A DNA stretch of 64,000 bases from Alloactinosynnema sp. L-07 (lineage in GTDB: Bacteria > Actinomycetota > Actinomycetes > Mycobacteriales > Pseudonocardiaceae), in NCBI RefSeq assembly GCF_900070365.1, contig NZ_LN850107.1, positions 3,224,001 to 3,288,000 of the forward strand. The letters run 5' to 3'. Within the stretch, counting starts at the first letter, position 1. Each line of letters starts with the position of its first letter. The notes under the pieces are model-generated. The model did not search any database, was not told the origin of the DNA, and saw nothing but the letters and a program-made list of their open reading frames with translations. Below, piece after piece: positions 13,850 through 23,741 of the stretch. The translations under genes and the position numbers were made by a program.

Positions 13850-13967
13850 TATTAAAGGATGTCGATCAACCCAGTTGACCTGGGCTCACAGCGACCGTAT
13901 CAGGCCGATCGGAGCAGCCGTGCGGGTGGTGTCGGGCACCTGACACAACTGTCCTAGTCGGATCAGC

Positions 13968-13995
13968 TTGACCTGGTGACAACTCTGGGTAACCA
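13968..13995 (+). promoter_or_regulatory. Candidate bldD promoter
   Basis: TTGACC (13968-13973) and TAACCA (13990-13995) are 16 nt apart, about 80 nt before the bldD start. The -10 box abuts the BldD-like operator. Moderate match only. Confidence 0.35.
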
Positions 13996-14009
13996 TTACT
14001 CAGCGTGTT
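13996..14009 (+). promoter_or_regulatory. BldD-like operator in the bldD promoter
   Basis: TTACTCAGCGTGTT fits the published BldD consensus TNACNC(A/T)GNGTNAN at all but one specified position. It lies at the expected transcription start of bldD, consistent with the known autoregulation of BldD in Streptomyces. Binding here is inferred. Confidence 0.5.
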
Positions 14010-14072
14010 GATTTGAAGCTACCCACGGCGGTGCCATAGCGCCGACGGGGCGAACGAACGGAGAACCGCCGC

Positions 14073-14561
14073 ATGGGCGACTACGCCAAGGCGCTAGGGG
14101 CCAAGCTCCGCGCCATCCGCCAGCAGCAGGGGCTGTCGCTGCACGGCGTCGAGCAGAAGTCCGGTGGCCGATGGAAGGCCGTCGTGGTCGGCTCTTACGA
14201 GCGCGGCGACCGAGCGGTCACCGTGCAGAAGCTCGCCGAGCTCGCGGACTTCTACGGCGTGCCGGTGGTGGAGCTCCTTCCCGAGGGCCGGGTGCCGTCC
14301 GGCGCGGAGCCCGCCACCAAGATCGTGATCAATCTGGAGCGGCTGCAGCAGCTGCCGGCGGAGAAAGTCGGGCCGCTGGCCCGGTACGCGGCCACCATCC
14401 AGAGCCAGCGTGGCGACTACAACGGCAAGGTGCTCTCGATCCGCACCGAGGACCTGCGGTCGTTGGCGATCATCTACGACATGACGCCCGGTGAGCTCAC
14501 CGAGCAGCTGATCGACTGGGGGGTGCTTCCGCCTGAGGCCCGGCCGTCGAAGGAAGACTGA
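14073..14561 (+). CDS. bldD: BldD, c-di-GMP-dependent developmental regulator
   Basis: Transcription factor that holds back sporulation genes when loaded with a c-di-GMP tetramer. 162 residues. The N-terminal XRE-type helix-turn-helix (residues 1-70, 'LRAIRQQQGLSLHGVEQKSG' and 'VGSYERGDRAVTVQKLAELA') is followed by the C-terminal effector domain with the bipartite c-di-GMP signature RGD...RTED in 'QRGDYNGKVLSIRTEDLR'. All signature residues are intact. The ATG start has GGAGAA 7-8 nt upstream. It is divergent from the pyr operon, a conserved actinobacterial arrangement. Confidence 0.95.
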   Translation: MGDYAKALGAKLRAIRQQQGLSLHGVEQKSGGRWKAVVVGSYERGDRAVTVQKLAELADFYGVPVVELLPEGRVPSGAEPATKIVINLERLQQLPAEKVGPLARYAATIQSQRGDYNGKVLSIRTEDLRSLAIIYDMTPGELTEQLIDWGVLPPEARPSKED

Positions 14562-14577
14562 CCAGGCCCCCACACGC

Positions 14578-14614
14578 AGAAACACCCGACTCGCGGACGC
14601 GGTCGGGTGTTTCT
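14578..14614. terminator. Bidirectional terminator between bldD and nusB
   Basis: A 13-bp perfect stem (AGAAACACCCGAC and its complement) with an 11-nt loop, flanked by T-rich sequence on the plus side (TTTCTCTGCGTTTC). It lies between the convergent bldD and nusB stops and can serve both. Confidence 0.8.
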
Positions 14615-14631
14615 CTGCGTTTCAGAGCGCT

Positions 14632-15051
14632 TTAGAGCGTCGCGCGAAGCTTGTCGGCGATGCCCGCGATCCGGCCGAGGACGCCGTTGACGAACCTCGG
14701 GGAGTCGTCGGTCGACAGCGACTTGGCCAACTGCACGGCCTCGTCGATCGCCACCGCGTCCGGCACGTCGTTGGCCCACAGGATCTCGTACAGGCCGAGT
14801 CGGAGCACCGCGAGGTCCACGGCGGGCATGCGCTGCAGGGTCCAGCCCTCGGCGTGTTCGGTGAGCAGTTCGTCGATGCGGGACTGGTGGGCCCGCACTC
14901 CCTCGACCAGGGTGACGGTGTAGTCGTTCACCGGGGGCACGTCGGGCGAACCGACCCGGTCGGCCAACAGGGTGACCGGGTCGTCGCCACGCAGGGCCGC
15001 CTCGAAGAGGAGGTCGACCGCGCGTTTGCGTGCCTTGCTGCGGGCGCCCAT
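14632..15051 (-). CDS. nusB: Transcription antitermination factor NusB
   Basis: Binds boxA RNA with NusE (S10) in rRNA antitermination complexes. 139 residues, all-helical: 'GARSKARKRAVDLLFEA' at the N-terminus, 'LRLGLYEILWANDVPDAVAI' and 'FVNGVLGRIA' at the C-terminus. It is separated from efp by 2 nt and transcribed with pepQ and efp. Confidence 0.95.
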   Translation of the reverse strand: MGARSKARKRAVDLLFEAALRGDDPVTLLADRVGSPDVPPVNDYTVTLVEGVRAHQSRIDELLTEHAEGWTLQRMPAVDLAVLRLGLYEILWANDVPDAVAIDEAVQLAKSLSTDDSPRFVNGVLGRIAGIADKLRATL

Positions 15052-15053
15052 TA

Positions 15054-15617
15054 TCAGCCGCTGACTCGGCCGAGGTAGCGCCCGTCGCGGGTGTCGACCT
15101 TGACCTTCTCGCCGGTGGTCACGAACAGCGGGACCTGGATCTCCGCGCCGGTCTCCAGCTTGGCGGGCTTGGTTCCGCCGGTGGAGCGGTCGCCCTGCAG
15201 GCCGGGGTCGGTGTGCTCGATGACGAGCTCGACCGACGTCGGCAGTTCGATGAACAGCGGCGAGCCCTCGTGCGAGGAGACGATCGCGGTGCTGTTCTCC
15301 AGCATGTACTTGGCGGCGTCGCCGACGACCGTTGGCGTGATCTGGATCTGCTCGTAGGTGTCGCCGTCCATGAAGACGTACTCGGAGCCGTCGTTGTAGA
15401 GGTAGGTCATCTCGCGGCGGTCGACCGTGGCGGTGTCGACCTTGACGCCCGCGTTGAACGTCTTGTCGACGACCTTGCCGGTCAGGACGTGCTTGAGCTT
15501 GGTCCGCACGAACGCGGGGCCCTTGCCCGGCTTGACGTGCTGGAACTCGGTCACGGTCCAGAGCTGGCCCTCGAGGTTGAGCACCAGGCCGTTCTTCAGG
15601 TCGTTGGTCGAGGCCAC
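15054..15617 (-). CDS. efp: Translation elongation factor P
   Basis: Relieves ribosome stalling at polyproline stretches. 187 residues in three domains: KOW-like N-terminal (residues 1-65), OB (about 70-125) and C-terminal OB (about 130-187). The tip loop reads 'KPGKGPAF', the PGKGP form reported to work without lysine modification in actinobacteria. No EpmA/EarP-type modifier is nearby. The GTG start follows GGAGAT. Confidence 0.96.
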   Translation of the reverse strand: MASTNDLKNGLVLNLEGQLWTVTEFQHVKPGKGPAFVRTKLKHVLTGKVVDKTFNAGVKVDTATVDRREMTYLYNDGSEYVFMDGDTYEQIQITPTVVGDAAKYMLENSTAIVSSHEGSPLFIELPTSVELVIEHTDPGLQGDRSTGGTKPAKLETGAEIQVPLFVTTGEKVKVDTRDGRYLGRVSG

Positions 15618-15676
15618 GAGCTAGATCTCCTGTGTTCGCGCGCGCATGGGGTGATCGCCAGCGGGCTGGGTGCCCG

Positions 15677-16813
15677 TCAGACGACCATGAGCTGCTTGGT
15701 GGTCAGCGTGAGGAGTTCGGGACCTTCATCCCGCACGACCAGCGTGTCCTCGATGCGGACACCGCCTTTGCCGGACAGGTACACCCCCGGCTCGACCGTG
15801 ACCGCCATGCCGGCCGAAAGTGTACCTTCACCGGTCTTGCCCAAGGCGGGTGCCTCGTGGATCTGCAGGCCAACGCCATGCCCGAGGCCGTGCAGGAACT
15901 CGTCGCCGTGGCCCGCGCGCTCGATGAGGTCGCGGGCGGCGGCGTCCACGTCCTGGACATGGGCGCCCGGCTTGAGCGCGGCGCGGCCCGCGGCCTGGGC
16001 GGCGGCCACGAGGTCGTACAGCTCCCGCTGCCAGTCGGCGGGGGCGCCCAGGACAAGGGTCCTGGTCATGTCGGAGTGGTAGCCGTCGATCTGGGCGCCG
16101 AAATCGAGTTTGACGAAGTCGCCATGGTGCAGCACGGCGTCGGTCGGCCGGTGGTGCGGGATCGCGGAGTTGGCGCCCGCGGCGACGATCGACTCGAACG
16201 CGGGCTTGGTGGCGCCATGGTCGAGCATCCGGTTCTCCAGGTCGCGGGCCACCTCCCGCTCGGTGCGGCCCGCGGCCAGGCCGCCGTGCTCGATGAGATC
16301 GGCCAGCGCCCGGTCGGCCGCGGCGCAGGCCATCCGCAGCGCCTCGACCTCGGTGTCGTCCTTGACCAGCCGCAGCCGCTCGATGAGGTTGGGCGCGCGG
16401 ACGAGTTCGACCGACGGCGCGGCGTCGGCGAGCACGTCGAGGCTGTCCACGGACACGTGCTGGCTCTCGAAGCCCGTGCGGCGGTAGGCGGCGTCCTTGT
16501 CGGCGCGCTCGGCGAGGGCGAGAACGCTGGCCCGCTCGATCACGTGCTCCAACTCCGGCACCTGGCGGGCGGCCTGGGCGAGATAGCGGCCGTCGGTGCA
16601 AAACACCGTCCGGTCATCGTCGGCGGCGTGCACCAGCAGCGCGCCGTTGGAGCCGGTGAACCCGGTCAGATAGCGCAGGTTCAGCAGGTCGACGACAAGC
16701 AATGCGTCCAGTTCCAACTCCCGCATCGCCGTCCGGAGAGCCGCTCGCCGTTTCACATGTGCCTCGGGCATGAACTGAGCGTACGACTGAGCGGGGCGAC
16801 GCGTTGGGGCCAT
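15677..16813 (-). CDS. pepQ: Xaa-Pro aminopeptidase / M24 family dipeptidase
   Basis: Cytoplasmic metallopeptidase that cleaves peptide bonds next to proline. 378 residues: an N-terminal creatinase-like domain (to about residue 140) and a pita-bread M24 domain with all five metal ligands, in 'KLDFGAQIDGYHSDMTR' (two Asp), 'GHGVGLQIHEAP' (His), 'TVEPGVYL' (Glu) and 'GVRIEDT' (Glu). It lies upstream of efp, as in mycobacteria (Rv2535c-Rv2534c). A functional pairing with EF-P in proline-rich peptide handling is suggestive only. Confidence 0.92.
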   Translation of the reverse strand: MAPTRRPAQSYAQFMPEAHVKRRAALRTAMRELELDALLVVDLLNLRYLTGFTGSNGALLVHAADDDRTVFCTDGRYLAQAARQVPELEHVIERASVLALAERADKDAAYRRTGFESQHVSVDSLDVLADAAPSVELVRAPNLIERLRLVKDDTEVEALRMACAAADRALADLIEHGGLAAGRTEREVARDLENRMLDHGATKPAFESIVAAGANSAIPHHRPTDAVLHHGDFVKLDFGAQIDGYHSDMTRTLVLGAPADWQRELYDLVAAAQAAGRAALKPGAHVQDVDAAARDLIERAGHGDEFLHGLGHGVGLQIHEAPALGKTGEGTLSAGMAVTVEPGVYLSGKGGVRIEDTLVVRDEGPELLTLTTKQLMVV

Positions 16814-16832
16814 CAGGGCTTACTCTCCGGTA

Positions 16833-17240
16833 ATGCGAACTTGGCTCGTGCGGGGGTTGGTGCTGGCTGTCGTCCACGGGGTGGCGGCGGTCTTCGTGGC
16901 GGCGCTAAAGGCGGAGCAGCCGACCGGGCGCACGGTTGTCGAGGCCATCGTGCTGGGCGTGCTCGTGGGCATCGCCGCTACGTGGGCGGCCATCGACGGC
17001 TGGCGCGGGGTGGCCGACCGCGGCCGGGCGTGGGTCATCGCGGCGCTCATCGCGGGCTGGGGCGCCGCGGTGCTCGGGGTCATCGGCCGGTCGGTATTCG
17101 TCGACCAGACCGGGGTCAGCGCGCTGGGTCAGGCGCTGACCGGCGGGGCCGCGTTCACCGCGCTACTCGTCCTGGTACCCGCGGGCCTTGGCCTCGTGGT
17201 CGGACCGCGGCTGGAGCGCAAGCACGAGGAAGCCGCCTGA
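16833..17240 (+). CDS. Four-helix membrane protein, B-4DMT family
   Basis: 135 residues with four predicted transmembrane segments (about 5-24, 36-55, 68-88 and 105-125). The conserved 'VIGRSVFVDQTGVSALGQAL' and 'TGGAAFTALLVLVPAGLGL' blocks identify the small actinobacterial family annotated as B-4DMT transporters (compare Rv2536). Substrate unknown. It is divergent from pepQ with only 19 nt between starts, so the promoters overlap the coding starts. Confidence 0.75.
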   Translation: MRTWLVRGLVLAVVHGVAAVFVAALKAEQPTGRTVVEAIVLGVLVGIAATWAAIDGWRGVADRGRAWVIAALIAGWGAAVLGVIGRSVFVDQTGVSALGQALTGGAAFTALLVLVPAGLGLVVGPRLERKHEEAA

Positions 17241-18686
17241 TCACGGGCCCAGCCAGGGACCCCGCTCGTACTCGGCCCACTGGCGGGCGTTGACCTGGGC
17301 GACCGGCGACGAGTTGAGCGCCGCGACGGCCGGGTCCGCGAACGGATAGAGCTTGCCGTCGAGCAGGAACCCGATGCCGGACTCGGAGCGCACGATCTTC
17401 GCCGCCGCGTCGACTTCGGCGAGAACCGGAGCGCCGTCCAGGCCGGGCACACGGGTGTCGATGACCCGGGCGGCGAGCTTCTCGGCGACCCCACGGCGTT
17501 CGACGCGGATCAGCCCGTCTGTGGTGACCAGATCGATCGTTCGCTGCGGCGACGGCACGGCGAACCCGATCAGCGCGCCCGCCGCGCGGTCGGGATCGAG
17601 GCACGCGCGGCTGCCGACCAGGTCGGCGCCGAAGTGGGCCAAGCCGGTCGGGGCGGCCTCCATCCGGGTCGCCCGGACCAGGTCGATCGGGACACGCTCG
17701 CACGGGTCGTCGACCGAGCGCGGCGCGTGGCCCTCGCTGTCGCGGACGAGTCCCGGGCCCTCCTTCCACGGTCCCGGTATCATCGCGGGCGGGTACGGCT
17801 GGACGCGGAAGTCCTTGTCCCAGAAGGTGATCCTGGTGCCGCCGTCGACCTCGTGGGCGATGGCGAACGCCGCGAGGGCGTCGATCCACATCACGTCGAC
17901 GCTGAACGCGTCGACCACCGAGCGCAGGCGGGCGTGGGTGCTCGTGTCGCGGCGGAACCCGCCTGGGGCAAGGATCTCGACGTTCACCGCGAAGGTCGGG
18001 TCCTTGGCACGCAATACGAACTGGCCCGCGCCGTTCCAGCCCGCGGCGGCACCGGTGGTGTCGGTGAACAGCAGATAGAACCAACCGTTCACGTAGACGG
18101 CGGCAGGCTGTCCGGCGCCGTAGTCGTTGTCCCGCATGTGGTTGCGCGACATGGTGACGATCGGCTTGCCGCCGTTGGCACGGGTCCAGGTCCGGCCGTC
18201 GGGACTGGTCGCCAGACCGATCGCGCTGCCGTACGGATGATCGGTCTCGGCGCCGGTGTAGTACATGTAGTAGGTCGAGCCGACCTTGAGCACCGACGGG
18301 TCGCACACGTGCTGGGCGTCGAAACCCGTGCCGCCGCCGGAGAAGACCGGGACCGCCGCGCTGAACGGGCCGCCGGGCGAGTCCGCCTCGGCGACCAGGA
18401 TGTCGTCGCCCGCCGGGCCCACGCCGCTGACCTGGCTGCACCACCACATCCGGTACTTGCCGCCTTCGAGCAGCAAAGTCGGCGCGTAGTTGTACGGGGC
18501 GCCGTTGCCGCCCGCCGCGACGTCGCCGGGGCTCTGCCGCGGCCGGTCGGTCGACAGGGTGACCGACTCAGGGACGGGCGCCGCGGGACTGGCGGTCGGC
18601 GCCGGTTGCGGCTGGCCCTCGGCGACCGTGCAAGCCGACACCAGACCCGCGACGACCAAGACCAGCGCGGCGCGACGGCGGGACAT
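17241..18686 (-). CDS. Lipoprotein with five-bladed beta-propeller (GH43-like fold)
   Basis: 481-residue predicted lipoprotein: N-terminal signal with lipobox LVSAC (Cys about residue 19), a Pro-rich linker, then a propeller-like region rich in 'YYMYYTGAE', 'YRMWWCSQVSG' and 'GWFYLLFTDTTG' repeats, typical of glycoside hydrolase family 43/68-like propellers. A smaller C-terminal domain from about residue 370 contains segments such as 'GIGFLLDGKLYPFADP'. It probably binds or cleaves sugars at the cell surface, but catalytic residues cannot be assigned with confidence. It sits between conserved genes as an insertion and stops immediately after the convergent B-4DMT gene. Confidence 0.75.
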   Translation of the reverse strand: MSRRRAALVLVVAGLVSACTVAEGQPQPAPTASPAAPVPESVTLSTDRPRQSPGDVAAGGNGAPYNYAPTLLLEGGKYRMWWCSQVSGVGPAGDDILVAEADSPGGPFSAAVPVFSGGGTGFDAQHVCDPSVLKVGSTYYMYYTGAETDHPYGSAIGLATSPDGRTWTRANGGKPIVTMSRNHMRDNDYGAGQPAAVYVNGWFYLLFTDTTGAAAGWNGAGQFVLRAKDPTFAVNVEILAPGGFRRDTSTHARLRSVVDAFSVDVMWIDALAAFAIAHEVDGGTRITFWDKDFRVQPYPPAMIPGPWKEGPGLVRDSEGHAPRSVDDPCERVPIDLVRATRMEAAPTGLAHFGADLVGSRACLDPDRAAGALIGFAVPSPQRTIDLVTTDGLIRVERRGVAEKLAARVIDTRVPGLDGAPVLAEVDAAAKIVRSESGIGFLLDGKLYPFADPAVAALNSSPVAQVNARQWAEYERGPWLGP

Positions 18687-18755
18687 GCGGGCCTTCCGGG
18701 AACGACTGACTGTGGTCGCCCAGTGTAGGGAAAACGTCGCCCGGATGGGTGAAAA

Positions 18756-20792
<2,037 letters not shown>

Positions 20793-20796
<4 letters not shown>

Positions 20797-21986
20797 CAGC
20801 GGTTCCGCAGCGCGTCGAGGTACCCCTCGACGTTGCGCCGCGTCTCGGCGAGCGAGTCGCCACCGAACTTCTCCAGCGCCGCCTCGGCCAAGACCAGAGC
20901 GACCACGGACTCCAGGACGACGCCTGCGCGGGGGACCGCGCACACGTCGGAGCGCTGGTGGATGGCGACGGCGGGCTCACCGGTGACGACGTCCACGGTC
21001 GCGAGCGCGCGCGGGACGGTCGAGATGGGCTTCATCGCGACCCTCGCCCGCAGCGGCTCACCGTTGGTGATTCCGCCTTCCAGGCCACCCGCGCGGTTGG
21101 ACCGGCGAGTAACGCCCGCGACGGTGCCCTCGGCCCGGTCGATCTCGTCGTGCGCCTGGCTGCCCCAGCGCGCGGAGTTGGCGAAACCCTCGCCGATCTC
21201 GACGCCCTTCATCGCCTGCACGCCCATCAGGGCGCCCGCGAGGCGGGAGTCGAGCCTGCGGTCCCAGTGCACGTGGGAGCCCAGACCCGGCGGCAGGCCA
21301 TAGGCGATGACCTCGATGACGCCGCCGACGGTGTCACCGGCCTTCTTCACGGCCTCCACCTCGGCGACCATCGCGTCGGTCGCGGCCTGGTCGAACGCCC
21401 GAACCGGGCTCTCATCGATCGCGGCGAGGTCGCCGGGGCCGGGCGTGGGGCTGTCCGGGCCCGCCTGCGCCTTCCCGATGGACACGACGTGACTGATGAT
21501 CTCGACGCCGAGGAGCTGGCGCAGGAACGCACGCGCGACGGTGCCCAGCGCGGTGCGTCCGGCGGTCTCGCGGGCGCTGGCGCGCTCCAGGACGGGCCGG
21601 GCCTCGTCGAAGCCGTACTTCTGCATGCCGGGCAGGTCGGCGTGGCCGGGCCGGGGGCGGGTCAGCGGCTCGTTGCGGGCGAGTTCGGCCAGCACGTCCG
21701 GGTCCACCGGGTCGGCGGCCATGACCTGCTCCCACTTGGGCCACTCGGCGTTGTCGATGTGCACCGCGATCGGACCACCCTGGGTGACGCCGTGGCGCAC
21801 GCCGCCGAGGATTTCGATCTTGTCGGTCTCGAAGCCCATCCGCGGGCTACGCCCGAAACCAAGCCTCCGCCTCGCGAGTTGATCGCTCAGGTCGGTGGTG
21901 GTGACCTCAACGCCGGCGACCATGCCTTCCAGCACAGCGACGAGCGCGGGTCCGTGGGACTCTCCGGCGGTGATCCAGCGCAGCAC
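20793..21986 (-). CDS. aroC: Chorismate synthase
   Basis: FMN-dependent anti-1,4 elimination of EPSP to chorismate, the branch point for aromatic amino acids. 397 residues. '[15 protein letters not shown]' at the N-terminus, the central '[19 protein letters not shown]', and '[14 protein letters not shown]' near residue 245 are diagnostic. GTG start. First gene of the four-gene aro block; about 95 nt separate it from the divergent PARG gene, so its promoter lies there. Confidence 0.97.
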
Positions 21987-22081
21987 GTCCTGATCCTGTC
22001 ATGGCACCCCCCGGCCGCCACGCCCGGCTGTGACGAAACCCGGTCGACCGGCGCCTCACCTGCCGACTACGTTCCGGCGTC

Positions 22082-22894
22082 GTGAGTAGACAGTCACTGG
22101 CCGCGATCGCCGCCGAGACCGACCGCCTCGCGGAATCGGGCCCATACGCGACGGCGACCGCCGCCGCGGTCGCCGGAACCCGCCTTTACCTACCGTCGGA
22201 CCCCGTCCCAACCGCACCCGATGCGCTGGCCTCCGGCACGTCGCCCGGCCACCCGTCTGCCACTACCGCGTCGCAGGCAGAGCGCCGCGCCAGCCCGGCG
22301 ATCTCAGTGACGGGCGAATCGACCCTCGCGGCGGCGCGGCGCTTGGGCGGCGACGTCGCGTGCCTGAACTTCGCCTCGGCCCGCAACCCTGGCGGCGGCT
22401 ACCGCACCGGCGCGCAGGCCCAAGAGGAAAGCCTCGCCCGTTCCTCCGGCCTCGGCGCCTGCCTCCGCGCCGTTCCCGAGTTCTACGCGCACCACCGCGC
22501 CACCCCGAGCCTGCTCTACAGCGACCGAGTGATCTACTCGCCGTCGGTCCCGGTCTTCCGCGACGACACCGGCGCCTTGATCGACCCGTACGAGGTCGCG
22601 TTCCTCACCGCCGCCGCCCCGAACTTCGGCGCCCTGCGCACGGATGATGAGCGCGCCCAGGTTCCGTCGATCCTGCTGACCCGAGCCACGCGTGTGCTGT
22701 CCATCGCCGCAGCGCACGGCCACCGGACCCTCGTCCTCGGGGCGTGGGGCTGCGGGGTGTTCCGCAACGATCCGTCGACCGTGGCTTCGGCGTTCGCACG
22801 GGCGCTGGCCACCGTGCCCGCGTTCGACACAGTCGTGTTCGCCATCCTCGGCAAGCCGGATCTCCGAGAAACATTCGCGCGCACGCTCGGCTGA
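22082..22894 (+). CDS. TIGR02452 family microbial-type poly(ADP-ribose) glycohydrolase
   Basis: 270 residues. The PARG catalytic signature GGG-X7-QEE is complete in 'NPGGGYRTGAQAQEES' (about residues 107-122). A downstream 'LLYSDRVIYSPSVPVFRDD' block and 'LVLGAWGCGVFRNDP' complete the macrodomain fold. Bacterial members remove ADP-ribose chains from proteins; some may act on NAD-derived adducts in stress or phage defence. GTG start. It is divergent from aroC and not part of that operon, so it looks like an accessory insertion next to a prepilin peptidase. Confidence 0.85.
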   Translation: MSRQSLAAIAAETDRLAESGPYATATAAAVAGTRLYLPSDPVPTAPDALASGTSPGHPSATTASQAERRASPAISVTGESTLAAARRLGGDVACLNFASARNPGGGYRTGAQAQEESLARSSGLGACLRAVPEFYAHHRATPSLLYSDRVIYSPSVPVFRDDTGALIDPYEVAFLTAAAPNFGALRTDDERAQVPSILLTRATRVLSIAAAHGHRTLVLGAWGCGVFRNDPSTVASAFARALATVPAFDTVVFAILGKPDLRETFARTLG

Positions 22895-22911
22895 TACACA
22901 TTTTCTCAATT

Positions 22912-22940
22912 CTGACAAACGCCCATCCCCATGCTATCGA
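22912..22940 (+). promoter_or_regulatory. Candidate promoter of prepilin peptidase gene
   Basis: CTGACA (22912-22917) and TATCGA (22935-22940) are 17 nt apart, in an AT-richer stretch. A perfect 12-bp palindrome GAACGCTCGTTC (22954-22965) just downstream may be an operator. Confidence 0.35.
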
Positions 22941-22979
22941 GCTAATGACGATCGAACGCTCGTTCACTACGTTTGAAGC

Positions 22980-23711
22980 ATGCACCTACAAGCGATCCGC
23001 CCCCTGGTAGTCCGCTGGGAAATCCTCTACATCGCAGCGGCCTTGGCCTCATTCGTCTTAGCCCCCGCCACCTGGCGTCTCCCGACGCTGGCCGTCGCCC
23101 TCGCACTCCCCGCAGGCATGGCCGCGGCTGCCCTGCTGCGCCACCTCCGCCGCCCGATCCACGCGCCAACGGCCTGGCTCGCTCTCCCCTTGGGCGCCAT
23201 CTGGGCGGTGATCACCGCCCGCTGGACCAGCGGCGACATCCCAGGCATGTGGCTACCCACAGGCCTTGTCTTCACCTGGTTCGCGGTCACTCTCACCGTG
23301 GCCGACCTCCGGTCCCGAAGACTCCCGAACGCCCTGACCCTCTCCGCCTACCCCGCGCTCGGACTCACCCTCGCCGTCGCGGCCCGAGCCTCCCCGGACG
23401 TCTCCTTAGCCTGGCACGCCGTCGTGGGCGGCGGCGCGTTCCTCGCCTTCCACGCCGCGATCCACCTGTGGCGCCCGACGTCATTAGGCGCGGGTGACGT
23501 CAAAATCGCCTACCCGATTGGAGCGACCCTCGGCGCAATCAACCTGACGACAATCGCACCGGCCCTGCTCCTAGCGTCAGCTATCACCCTGACGCTCTAT
23601 TGCGGAGTCAAATCGATCCACCGGAAATCCACGATTCCCTATGGCCCCGGCCTGCTCGGAGCGGCCACGGTCTTCGTGACGTTCCCCAACCTCGTAGGAG
23701 GAAGTTGGTAA
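22980..23711 (+). CDS. Prepilin peptidase, A24 family (PilD/TadV-like)
   Basis: Membrane aspartyl protease that cleaves class III signal peptides of type IV or Flp pilins. 243 residues with about seven hydrophobic segments. The two catalytic aspartates are in 'VADLRSRRLPN' (near residue 110) and 'LGAGDVKIAYPIG' (near residue 173). The N-methyltransferase cysteine domain of Gram-negative PilD is absent, as in actinobacterial Tad-type enzymes. No pilin gene is in the window, so it presumably serves a distant tad locus. Confidence 0.85.
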   Translation: MHLQAIRPLVVRWEILYIAAALASFVLAPATWRLPTLAVALALPAGMAAAALLRHLRRPIHAPTAWLALPLGAIWAVITARWTSGDIPGMWLPTGLVFTWFAVTLTVADLRSRRLPNALTLSAYPALGLTLAVAARASPDVSLAWHAVVGGGAFLAFHAAIHLWRPTSLGAGDVKIAYPIGATLGAINLTTIAPALLLASAITLTLYCGVKSIHRKSTIPYGPGLLGAATVFVTFPNLVGGSW

Positions 23712-23741
23712 CTACGACGCGCCGCCGCCCGCCGACCGGCG

